From contig JACCZO010000276.1 in assembly GCA_013695925.1 (NCBI GenBank), forward strand, positions 1 to 10,642: a stretch of 10,642 bases of DNA, written 5' to 3'. Numbering within the stretch: the first letter of the stretch is position 1; each line of letters starts with the position of its first letter. Shown here piece by piece: positions 1 through 5,965 of the stretch. A model generated the notes under the pieces. That model saw only the letters and a list, made by a program, of their open reading frames with translations, did not search any database and was not told the origin of the DNA. The position numbers were made by a program, and so were the translations under genes. The DNA comes from Chthoniobacterales bacterium (lineage in GTDB: Bacteria > Verrucomicrobiota > Verrucomicrobiia > Chthoniobacterales > UBA10450).

Positions 1-61
1 CACTCGGGCGAGTCCGGGCCAGTTCTTCGAGTGCTTCGCGCTCCCACGCTTCCTCCGCCAT
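1..61 (-). CDS. possible 5' end of an unrecognised gene (partial, uncertain)
   Basis: Read on the minus strand, an ATG at 61-59 opens a frame MAEEAWEREALEELARTRPS that runs off the left edge; it is charged and helix-like. The same frame is also open upstream of that ATG, from about 107, and there it encodes a strongly hydrophobic stretch (FALVLLVVGALVGG) resembling a signal peptide or membrane anchor. That hydrophobic part has no ATG, GTG or TTG start and is preceded directly by an in-frame TAA at 112-110, which lies inside a copy of the CGTTAGGC word. A CTG start, a start at the internal ATG, a decayed gene, or chance are all possible. It would be co-directional with pyrG. The product is not recognised. 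Confidence 0.22.
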   Translation of the reverse strand, partial: MAEEAWEREALEELARTRPS

Positions 62-107
62 GCCCCCAACCAGAGCACCTACTACTAATAGTACAAGTGC
101 AAAATTT

Positions 108-202
108 CGTTAGGCTAAACAGATACCTTCGCTCTGCGAAGCGCGGGCAGACGCGCTGACTCTGCCGGACAAACACACCGCCACGCCTCCCAAAGGGGGG
201 CG
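108..202. other. intergenic stretch after pyrG with three short hairpins
   Basis: Between pyrG and the left edge the DNA contains three short inverted repeats: CTTCGC/GCGAAG (127-132 and 136-141, 3-nt loop), GGCAGA/TCTGCC (146-151 and 161-166), and an 8-bp C/G-rich stem with one G-T pair (184-191 and 195-202, loop AAA). The last begins 7 bases beyond the pyrG stop codon and could help end pyrG transcription. It lacks a clear T-run on the pyrG side, so an intrinsic terminator is only a guess. A copy of the CGTTAGGC word sits at 108-115. Confidence 0.35.
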
Positions 203-208
203 CTTACA

Positions 209-1807
209 TTAGTCCTGATGCGCGAGACAGGCGCGAATGAATCCGCTGAACAGCGGGTGCGGCTTATTCGGTTTGCTCTGGAATTCTGGATGATACTGGC
301 AGGCGAGGAAGAAGGGGTGATCCCGCAGTTCAATCAATTCCGCCAGCGAACCGTCGGGTGAGGTGCCGCTGATGAGGAAACCTTTTTCCTCCATCTGCTG
401 GCGGTATTTCATGTTGAACTCGTAACGGTGCCGATGCCGTTCCAGCACTTCGTCGTGCTTGTAAATCTTCTGCGCGAGGGTGCCGGGGACGATCTTGGTC
501 GGCCAGGTGCCGAGACGCATGCTCCCGCCTTTCTTTTGAATTTTCCGCTGCTCATCGAGCAGGCAGATGACCGGCTCGGCCGATTCCTGGTCGAACTCGC
601 TGCTGTTCGCCGCGGCAAGTCCACAGACGTTGCGCGCGAACTCGATCGTCGCCACCTGCATGCCAAGGCAAAGGCCGAGGTAAGGGACGTTGTTCTCGCG
701 CGCGAATTGCGCGGCGCGGATTTTGCCCTCCACGCCGCGCTCGCCGAAGCCGCCGGGAATGAGAACGCCAGCGACATCGTTCAGTTGGCCGTCGACTCCG
801 TTTTCGAGCGACTTGGCATCGATCAGGCGCAGGTCGATTCCGCAATCGTGGCTCGCGGCGGCGTGGGTGAGCGATTCGTAAATGCTTTTGTAGGCATCCT
901 GCAGGTCGATGTATTTTCCGACGACCGCTATTTTGACCTGCTTCTTCGGGTTGATCACGCGACTAACGAACTTGCGCCAATCGCTCAGGTCAGGCTGCGG
1001 CGCATCGATGTGCAGGAGCTGACAGACAAGCTCGTCGAGCCCTTCCTCGTGCAGCATGAGCGGCATTTCGTAAATCGTGTGCGGCACGTCGCGCGCTTCG
1101 ATGACCGCGTTCGGGCGGACGTTGCCGAACATGGAGAGCTTTTGCCTAACGTCGGCGTCGAGCGGGCGTTCAGTGCGGCAAATCAAGACCTGCGGCTGCA
1201 AACCGATTTCGCGGAGCTTGGCGATGCTTTGCTGGGTCGGCTTGGTCTTCAACTCACCGGCGGCCCGGATGTAGGGAATGAGCGTCACATGCATGTCGAC
1301 CACATTCTCGGCGCCCACCTCGAGGATGAATTGCCGGATGGACTCGAGGAAGGGAAGGCCTTCGATGTCGCCGACGGTGCCGCCGATTTCGGTAATGACG
1401 ACGTCCACTTTTTCCGGATCCGCTACCTGCCGAATGCGCGCCTTGATCTCATCGGTGACATGCGGGATCACCTGCACCGTTTTGCCGAGATAATCGCCGC
1501 GCCGCTCCTTCAGAATGACGCTCTCGTAAACCTGGCCGCTCGTCAGGTTGTTGTTGCGCGAGAGGACACAATTAGTGAAGCGCTCGTAATGCCCGAGATC
1601 GAGATCGGTCTCGGCCCCGTCGTTCAGGACGTAGACTTCGCCGTGCTGGAACGGGTTCATCGTCCCGGGATCGACGTTGAGGTAGGGATCGAATTTTTGC
1701 AGGAGCACGCGCTGACCGCGCAGCTCGAGCAGGGTGCCGAGGGAAGCCGCCGCGAGGCCTTTGCCTAACGAACTGACCACTCCGCCGGTGACAAAAATAT
1801 ATTTCAT
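209..1807 (-). CDS. pyrG: CTP synthase (glutamine-hydrolysing)
   Basis: Makes CTP from UTP, ATP and glutamine in the cytoplasm, the last step of de novo pyrimidine nucleotide synthesis. The 532 residues are close to the usual length (E. coli about 545). The N-terminal synthase domain opens with the P-loop VTGGVVSSLGKG (residues 6-17) and contains the IGGTVGDIEGLPFLES signature (about 141-156). The C-terminal class I glutamine amidotransferase domain starts near residue 290 and shows PGGFGERG (351-358), the nucleophile elbow GLCLGMQ with Cys380, and the catalytic His506/Glu508 in YHPEF. The ATG overlaps the kdsB stop codon as ATGA (1807-1804), so translation is probably coupled to kdsB, whose enzyme consumes CTP. 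No strong Shine-Dalgarno sequence is visible. Three copies of the CGTTAG(G/T)C word fall inside the gene, one of them within the P-loop codons TCG TTA GGC. Confidence 0.97.
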   Translation of the reverse strand: MKYIFVTGGVVSSLGKGLAAASLGTLLELRGQRVLLQKFDPYLNVDPGTMNPFQHGEVYVLNDGAETDLDLGHYERFTNCVLSRNNNLTSGQVYESVILKERRGDYLGKTVQVIPHVTDEIKARIRQVADPEKVDVVITEIGGTVGDIEGLPFLESIRQFILEVGAENVVDMHVTLIPYIRAAGELKTKPTQQSIAKLREIGLQPQVLICRTERPLDADVRQKLSMFGNVRPNAVIEARDVPHTIYEMPLMLHEEGLDELVCQLLHIDAPQPDLSDWRKFVSRVINPKKQVKIAVVGKYIDLQDAYKSIYESLTHAAASHDCGIDLRLIDAKSLENGVDGQLNDVAGVLIPGGFGERGVEGKIRAAQFARENNVPYLGLCLGMQVATIEFARNVCGLAAANSSEFDQESAEPVICLLDEQRKIQKKGGSMRLGTWPTKIVPGTLAQKIYKHDEVLERHRHRYEFNMKYRQQMEEKGFLISGTSPDGSLAELIELRDHPFFLACQYHPEFQSKPNKPHPLFSGFIRACLAHQD

Positions 1808-2568
1808 TGGGAACGCGTCTGACGCGGTCGTCGCGAAGGGGCTAGGAGCTGGCGCTCGATCGCCGCGGCGTCTTCCGGCGTGTCCACTCCGGGTGAGCCG
1901 CTTTTGGTAACGACCACGTGAATGTTTACGCCATTCTCCAGCGCGCGCAATTGCTCGAGCGCTTCCGCATTTTCGAGCGGGGTCGGCTGCCAGCGGACGA
2001 AGCGCAGAAGAAGATCCCGCCGATAGCCGTAAATGCCCTGGTGCCGGAAGTATTGTGGGCCCCCGCCAGGGTCGCGCGGGTAGGGGATGGCTGCGCGCGA
2101 GAAATAAAGCGCGCGCCCCTTGCGATCGAGGACGGCTTTGACCTGGTGGGGCGATTGCGCATCGGCCGGGTCGGAAAACGGATGAACGGCGGTGATCATC
2201 TCGATCCGCGGATCGCGCTGCATTTTGCGCGCGAGTTGATTGATCAACTGCGGATCCACCAGCGGCTCGTCGCCCTGGATGTTGATGAGATGCGAGACGC
2301 CGCGCAATTTTTTCGCCACTTCCGCGATCCGATCGGTTCCGCTGGCGTGTTTCGAGCTCGTTAGGCTGATTTCTGCGCCCCAGGCGAAGGCGGCTTTCGC
2401 AATTCGCATGTCGTCGGTCGCGATGATGACCGAGTGGAGGGCTTTCGCCCGCCGGGTTTGTTCCCAGACGTGTTGCAGAAGGGGTTTCCCGGCAATCTCG
2501 TGAAGCGGTTTGCCCGGAAACCGGGTCGAGCCCCAGCGGGCGGGAATAATGCCGACGGTTCTTGTCAT
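1804..2568 (-). CDS. kdsB: 3-deoxy-manno-octulosonate cytidylyltransferase (CMP-Kdo synthase)
   Basis: Activates the LPS inner-core sugar Kdo by transferring CMP from CTP, giving CMP-Kdo for the Kdo transferase; cytoplasmic. The 254 residues match the family length. Family motifs appear in order: the nucleotide-binding PARWGSTRFPGKPL (9-22), ASGTDRIAEV (75-84), the metal-binding NIQGDEP (96-102), ALYFSR (153-158), HQGIYGYR (176-183), LENAEALEQLR (198-208) and GVDTPED (227-233). The start ATG at 2568 puts the conserved N-terminus directly in place. The last codons run into pyrG as a 4-base ATGA overlap. Upstream lies a 217-bp gap that contains the palindromic element at 2627-2791, so kdsB and pyrG may have their own promoter or depend on readthrough from gmhB. 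The C-terminal tail after about residue 243 is basic and probably not conserved. Confidence 0.95.
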   Translation of the reverse strand: MTRTVGIIPARWGSTRFPGKPLHEIAGKPLLQHVWEQTRRAKALHSVIIATDDMRIAKAAFAWGAEISLTSSKHASGTDRIAEVAKKLRGVSHLINIQGDEPLVDPQLINQLARKMQRDPRIEMITAVHPFSDPADAQSPHQVKAVLDRKGRALYFSRAAIPYPRDPGGGPQYFRHQGIYGYRRDLLLRFVRWQPTPLENAEALEQLRALENGVNIHVVVTKSGSPGVDTPEDAAAIERQLLAPSRRPRQTRSQ

Positions 2569-2626
2569 GAATGGGCGCAGGCTAACAGGAGGAGGAGGGT
2601 CCTTTCAACCGCGCCGAGCAGAATCC
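2569..2626. other. short leader between kdsB and the palindromic repeat
   Basis: These 58 bases separate the kdsB start from the repeat element. On the kdsB strand they read as a polypyrimidine-rich stretch near 2589-2606, and I see no convincing promoter or strong ribosome binding site. An apparent minus-strand frame through here and the repeat (2565-2852) is produced by the repeat and is not a gene. Confidence 0.4.
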
Positions 2627-2791
2627 GGGTAGCGCACGCGTCTCGCGTGCTGGTCGCGATGTTCCATCGCGACGAACTTTTTTCGACGCGCCTATCGCGC
2701 GGATCGGGACTTCGACTCAATTGCAGAGTCGGAGCAAAAAGTTCGCGACGGTGGGACACCGTCGCCAGCACACGAGACGTGTGCGCTACCC
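2627..2791. repeat. 165-bp palindromic REPIN-like element with four covarying hairpins
   Basis: Two 56-base arms, 2627-2682 and 2736-2791, are inverted copies of each other with roughly 10 mismatches and both end in GGGTAGCGCA. Each arm contains two hairpins. In the left arm they are GCACGCG-TCT-CGCGTGC (2634-2650) and a 9-bp stem GTCGCGATG/CATCGCGAC (2653-2673). In the right arm they are GCACACG-AGA-CGTGTGC (2768-2784) and GCGACGGTG/CACCGTCGC (2745-2765). Where the arms differ inside stems, both strands of the stem differ, so pairing is kept. The centre (2683-2735) holds a further CGACTC/GAGTCG stem (2713-2730). The layout of two inverted REP-like units matches the general REPIN/REP pattern. 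No transposase is present, so any mobilisation would need an enzyme acting in trans. The repeat's outer end overlaps the gmhB stop codon. Confidence 0.8.
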
Positions 2792-3346
2792 AGGCGCTTC
2801 GTTGGACGCGAGGATGATGTCCGCGGCGGCGCAGAGATCCTCCGCAATCCAATCCGGCGCGGCGTGGGTTTCGTTCGCGCCATAGCCGGTCTTGACCAGG
2901 ATGGTGCGCACGCCAGCGTTACGCCCGCATTCCACGTCGATCGCCTTGTCGCCAATGAAAAACGAACGGCTAAAATCGAGGCGGTGATCCCGTTGCGCTT
3001 CCAGCAACATCCTGGTCCCCGGTTTGCGGCGCTCCGTTGCCCGGTCGGGATGATCGGGACAAAAATAGACGCCGTCGAAAGTCGCGGGCAGAACGGCGCG
3101 GGCCACTTCCGCTTCGACCAAACGGTATTGCGCTTCGGTGAAATAGCCGCGCCCAATTCCGGCCTGGTTCGAAATCACGATCAGCTTGTAGCCGGTCTTT
3201 TTAAGACGGACCAGCGCTTCCGGCACGCCGGGGAAAATCTCCACCTGTTTCGGATCGGAGCAGTAATTGACCTCGCGCATGAGAGTCCCGTCGCGATCGA
3301 GAAAGACGGCCGGCGCGGAGTCGTTAGGCGCCATTGTCATCTGCAA
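2786..3346 (-). CDS. gmhB: D-glycero-D-manno-heptose 1,7-bisphosphate 7-phosphatase, HAD family
   Basis: Removes the 7-phosphate from heptose 1,7-bisphosphate, the step after HldA in ADP-heptose synthesis for the LPS inner core. The 186 residues match the family length (E. coli about 190). HAD motif I FLDRDGT (15-21) carries nucleophile Asp17 and acid Asp19; motif II is in VISNQAG (57-63); the lysine/arginine region is RRKPG (106-110); motif IV is GDKAIDVECGRNAG (132-145). The zinc-loop half CPDHP (96-100) is present, but the second cysteine pair seen before RKP in E. coli GmhB is absent, so zinc binding is doubtful. The start at 3346 overlaps hldA by 23 bases; ATGs at 3340 and 3334 are alternatives, and no Shine-Dalgarno site decides between them. 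The TAG stop (2788-2786) is part of the palindromic repeat. HisB-type histidinol-phosphatase is the main alternative, made less likely by the hldA neighbour. Confidence 0.9.
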   Translation of the reverse strand: MQMTMAPNDSAPAVFLDRDGTLMREVNYCSDPKQVEIFPGVPEALVRLKKTGYKLIVISNQAGIGRGYFTEAQYRLVEAEVARAVLPATFDGVYFCPDHPDRATERRKPGTRMLLEAQRDHRLDFSRSFFIGDKAIDVECGRNAGVRTILVKTGYGANETHAAPDWIAEDLCAAADIILASNEAPG

Positions 3347-4334
3347 AGCTCGCGATCAGCTCGGCCGGGGTGACGGTGGCGGTTCCGAGTTTCGCCACTA
3401 CCACCGCGCTCGCGTGGTTCGCGATCTCCGCCGCCTCGACTGGCGATGCCTCGCCACAGAGCGCAAGGGTGAAGAGAGCGATCGCGGTATCGCCCGCGCC
3501 GGAGACATCGAAAACCTGGCGCGCTTTGGTCGGGATGTGGTGCGGCGGCTGGTTGCGTTCGAAGAGCATCATCCCTTGCTCGCCTAACGTGATCAGGAGC
3601 AATTCGGTGTTCCAGTTTGAGAGCAACCGCAGGCCGGCCGCCAGCAGCGCCTTGTCCTCCAATGGCGGCTCGACCGGATCGGTCGGGGGCAACCCGGCGG
3701 CGTCAAGCGCTTCGCTCCGATTCGGTTTGATGGCCGTAACTTTTCCCCAGTCGATCTGCCAGCGCGGATTGGGATCGGCGGTCGTGATCCGGCCCGCGGC
3801 CTTGAGATCGGCGGAAAGTTGCCTGACGAGATCCTGGCTGAGAAAACCTTTGCCGTAATCTTCGAAAATGAAGGCATCGAGTTGCGGCAGCAGTTTGCCC
3901 AGGCCAGCTGCGATCGCCGCAACCTGCTCCACGCGCGGGGCGCGCGTTTCTTCGCGATCGACCCGCACCACCTGCTGATTGCGGGCCACGATTCTCGTCT
4001 TGACGATGGTGCGAAAATTCGGATCCTCGAGCACGAGGTCGGTCGCGATTTTTTGTTCCCGGAGGAGTTCGAGTAATTGACGGCCGCTGTGATCGGTTCC
4101 GACCGTCCCGATGACCGACACGCCTTGGATGAATTCGCGCAGGTTGCGCGCGACGTTGGCCGCCCCGCCGGGATAAAACGATTCGCCGGTCACTTCCACC
4201 ACCGGCACCGGCGCCTCGGGCGAGATGCGGCCCACTTTGCCCCAGACAAATTCATCGAGCATCAGGTCGCCCGCGACGGCGATCCGTTGCCCGGCGGCGC
4301 GGGCCAGGATTTCGCGGAGACGATCCAGTTTCAT
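3324..4334 (-). CDS. hldA: D-glycero-beta-D-manno-heptose-7-phosphate kinase, stand-alone (HldA / RfaE domain I)
   Basis: Phosphorylates heptose 7-phosphate at C1 to give the 1,7-bisphosphate used by GmhB; cytoplasmic. It is a PfkB/ribokinase-family protein of 336 residues. Visible motifs are VAGDLMLDEFVWGKVGRISPEAPVP (about 20-44, split here by function into the substrate loop), PGGAANVARN (55-64), ARNQQVVRVD (117-126), DPNPRW (187-192) and the anion-hole/catalytic VSGAGDT (277-283, base Asp282). The sequence stops after the kinase domain, whereas E. coli HldE has about 477 residues with an adenylyltransferase domain, so the HldC activity must be encoded elsewhere. ATG at 4334 is the only start that keeps the conserved N-terminus. 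The stop TAA (3326-3324) falls inside a CGTTAGGC word, and the gene overlaps gmhB. Confidence 0.93.
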   Translation of the reverse strand: MKLDRLREILARAAGQRIAVAGDLMLDEFVWGKVGRISPEAPVPVVEVTGESFYPGGAANVARNLREFIQGVSVIGTVGTDHSGRQLLELLREQKIATDLVLEDPNFRTIVKTRIVARNQQVVRVDREETRAPRVEQVAAIAAGLGKLLPQLDAFIFEDYGKGFLSQDLVRQLSADLKAAGRITTADPNPRWQIDWGKVTAIKPNRSEALDAAGLPPTDPVEPPLEDKALLAAGLRLLSNWNTELLLITLGEQGMMLFERNQPPHHIPTKARQVFDVSGAGDTAIALFTLALCGEASPVEAAEIANHASAVVVAKLGTATVTPAELIASFADDNGA

Positions 4335-4492
4335 GGAAAGGGTAATTATTGCGGGTGCGAGACCGCCAGCGAAAGGGGTTGCTCCGATTCGATAAAACTG
4401 GATCGTATCGCGATTTGTGCCGGACGACGGTTCTGCATAAAGTGCCCAACTAATCCTGAATACCTTCTCGAAATCAATAGTCGAAGCTGCGG
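4335..4492. other. divergent intergenic region between hldA and the exported-protein pair
   Basis: This 158-base region must hold the leftward start signals of the hldA operon and the rightward signals for the gene at 4493. It is more AT-rich than its surroundings. Near the hldA start, the minus strand has an AT-rich AATAAT-like hexamer (about 4351-4346) that would give a very short leader; no good -35 accompanies it. I see no riboswitch-like structure. Confidence 0.5.
4415..4443 (+). promoter_or_regulatory. weak candidate sigma-70-type promoter
   Basis: TTGTGC (4415-4420) and TAAAGT (4438-4443) are separated by 17 bases. They match the TTGACA and TATAAT consensus at 3 of 6 and 4 of 6 positions. 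The position, about 50 bases before the ATG at 4493, is suitable, but the match is weak and unsupported by anything else. Confidence 0.25.
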
Positions 4493-5293
4493 ATGAGATC
4501 TTTCGTTAACCAAATTCTAGTGGCTGGCTGCGCGCTGGCTTTCCTCGGGGGGCCTGCCGTCGGGGCGGAACCGGCCCGTCGGATCGACGTGAAACGCCTC
4601 TCGAAAAATATCGATGACGTGGTGGTGCCCTTGCCGAACGAAATCTTCGCCGCCCTCGGCAAGCTCGATAGCGTGAACTGGAAAGAATTCGTGCGCACGA
4701 ACAAGGGAACCAACTTTACGGAACGTCCGCGCATCGCTCTTCTTCTCGGCACGGTCATTGCCGACGGTTTCATCGCGGTGCAGGCGGAGGACGCGCCGAG
4801 CGTGAAAGATATCGGGCAGCGAGTGGTGAGCCTGGCCAAGGGAATCGGGGTGGGCAACTCGATCGTGCCCCACGCCAAGGCGATCACCGAGGCAGCCGAC
4901 CGGCGCAACTGGCCGGCCGTGCGCCAGGAACTCGATCGCACCCAGAACGCTGTGCAACAGGCGATGAACGAAGTGCACGACGAAAAGCTTTCCCAACTCG
5001 TTAGTCTGGGCGGCTGGCTGCGCGGCACCCAGGTCCTGACCTCGGTCGTAAATCGACATTATTCGGCCGACGGCGCGGAGCTGCTTCATCAACCCGACCT
5101 GCTCGAATATTTCCAGCGCAAGCTCGGGACGATGCCGGAGTTTACCGGCCCGGTCGCTTCCCAGATTCGAACTTCCCTCCAGGAAGTACAACCGCTGATT
5201 GAGAGCCGGGACCCGATTTCCCCGGGCTCGGTCAAGAAAATTAATGACATCACCTCGCGGCTCGATAGCGCGATCGTGACTCGAAACCAATGA
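4493..5293 (+). CDS. exported protein of unknown function, 266 aa
   Basis: I do not recognise a family. Residues 1-25 form a signal peptide: Arg2, a hydrophobic core around 8-20, and a V-G-A cleavage site before Glu26. A lipobox-like V-A-G-C occurs at 10-13, but it sits too early in the hydrophobic core for a convincing lipoprotein. The mature part is predicted mainly helical, with many heptad-like Leu/Ile/Val positions (about 70-190) and no cysteine, and no catalytic motif stands out. The ATG at 4493 is the start that yields the signal peptide; no strong ribosome binding site precedes it. The stop overlaps the next gene as ATGA (5290-5293), so the two exported proteins are probably made together and may act on the same process in the periplasm or outer membrane. 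Confidence 0.75.
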   Translation: MRSFVNQILVAGCALAFLGGPAVGAEPARRIDVKRLSKNIDDVVVPLPNEIFAALGKLDSVNWKEFVRTNKGTNFTERPRIALLLGTVIADGFIAVQAEDAPSVKDIGQRVVSLAKGIGVGNSIVPHAKAITEAADRRNWPAVRQELDRTQNAVQQAMNEVHDEKLSQLVSLGGWLRGTQVLTSVVNRHYSADGAELLHQPDLLEYFQRKLGTMPEFTGPVASQIRTSLQEVQPLIESRDPISPGSVKKINDITSRLDSAIVTRNQ

Positions 5294-5757
5294 ACGCACC
5301 CGCCATGCGTCCCACACTTTCCACTGCCCGTCGCACCGCTCTTTTCCTCGGTCTGCTCCTCGCACTACAGGTCGCGGCCTCGAGGGCCTCGGTTGACGAC
5401 GCGCATTCTTTCGCGCTGCAATCGGCTGAGCCTTACGTCAAGCAGGGCTACCAGGTGCGCGAGGATTATTGGGGCGGCGATCTCGGGGTGGGGGAGAAAA
5501 AGGCGGTCCGGCAACAGCTTTTCAAAGGCAACGACTACTGGTTCTGGATGGGAACCGAGGTGGAGCAGGCCAAGGTGTCGGTCCATATTTACGACGCCGA
5601 CGGCAAACTTTGCGAGCAGCCCGATAGCTGGCAGAAGGGCCATTTCGCCGCTGCGCACCTGATCCCGAAGGCAACCGGAAGTTATTTCGTGATCGTGGCG
5701 GTGGAGAGTTCCCCGGAAGAACGGACCCACTGGGCGCTGGTTTACGGATTTAGATAA
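5290..5757 (+). CDS. small exported protein, probable beta-sandwich, 155 aa
   Basis: The function is unknown. The N-terminus is a signal peptide with Arg14-Arg15 followed by a hydrophobic run (about 16-30) and a likely cleavage near residues 33-34 (SRA-S). The mature part is rich in aromatics and beta-type alternation: KGNDYWFWMGTEVEQAKVS (about 79-97), VHIYDADGKLC (98-108), then TGSYFVIVAVES and a closing HWALVYGFR. This resembles in style small PPC-like beta-sandwich domains, but that is only an impression of fold. The ATG at 5290 overlaps the previous stop codon; Met6 at 5305 would also leave an intact signal peptide. It follows the upstream exported-protein gene without a gap and is followed by a palindromic element. 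Confidence 0.75.
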   Translation: MNAPAMRPTLSTARRTALFLGLLLALQVAASRASVDDAHSFALQSAEPYVKQGYQVREDYWGGDLGVGEKKAVRQQLFKGNDYWFWMGTEVEQAKVSVHIYDADGKLCEQPDSWQKGHFAAAHLIPKATGSYFVIVAVESSPEERTHWALVYGFR

Positions 5758-5780
5758 CGACGCGCCTCGGCGCACCTCTT

Positions 5781-5866
5781 GGTGGTGCTAGACTCCGTCG
5801 AGCCGGGGGAGCGCACATCTCCTGCGACAACGCTCATTCCCAAGCTCGGCGGAGCCTCGCTCTACC
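5781..5866. repeat. 86-bp imperfect palindromic element
   Basis: The left arm (5781-5807) and the right arm (5840-5866) are inverted copies that agree at about 20 of 27 positions. The outer ends read GGTGGTGC and, on the opposite strand, GGTAGAGC. The pairing continues inwards through GAGCG/CGCTC (5809-5813 and 5831-5835). The build is like that of the larger element at 2627-2791 (inverted, diverged arms ending in GGT-G), but the sequence family is different. It lies between a gene end and the phoH operon and could fold into a long hairpin in RNA. Confidence 0.5.
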
Positions 5867-5936
5867 GGGACACGATGCTTCCCCCGCGCTGCGACCCGGT
5901 CTCCCGGTTTGACACTCTTCCCGGCAAAGCCGTATC

Positions 5937-5965
5937 CTCGCGGCTGATGAGATCCCGGCCGCGAG
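5937..5965 (+). promoter_or_regulatory. inverted repeat abutting the phoH start codon
   Basis: CTCGCGGC (5937-5944) and GCCGCGAG (5958-5965) form a perfect 8-bp stem with a 13-base loop, and the second half ends at the base before the phoH ATG. An ATG inside the loop (5946) opens an 8-codon frame that ends at a TGA at 5971-5973, overlapping the phoH start out of frame. The stem would cover the place where a ribosome binding site should be. The structure is seen directly; translational control is inference. Confidence 0.35.

Noticed and set aside
428..1768. A 446-codon open frame on the plus strand opposite pyrG
   Set aside because: It lies entirely antisense to a gene with all CTP synthase motifs; long open antisense frames are common in GC-rich genes with strong codon bias, and its translation shows no recognisable domain.
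1918..2364. 148-codon plus-strand frame opposite kdsB
   Set aside because: Antisense shadow of kdsB without its own motifs.
2565..2852. Open frames on both strands through the gmhB-kdsB gap with VAHTSRVL/VAHASRVL-like peptides
   Set aside because: They are translations of the palindromic element; peptides of this type arise wherever the repeat is read and do not indicate a gene.
4504..4511. CGTTAACC as a further copy of the octamer word
   Set aside because: It departs from CGTTAG(G/T)C at the sixth base; similar partial matches at 208 (ATTAGTC), 9634 (GTTAGCG) and 9822 (GTTAGAG) were also left out of the count.
4517..5365. 282-codon minus-strand frame opposite the exported-protein gene
   Set aside because: Although long, it lacks a signal peptide or known motif, whereas the plus-strand frame has a signal peptide and couples exactly to the next gene by ATGA.
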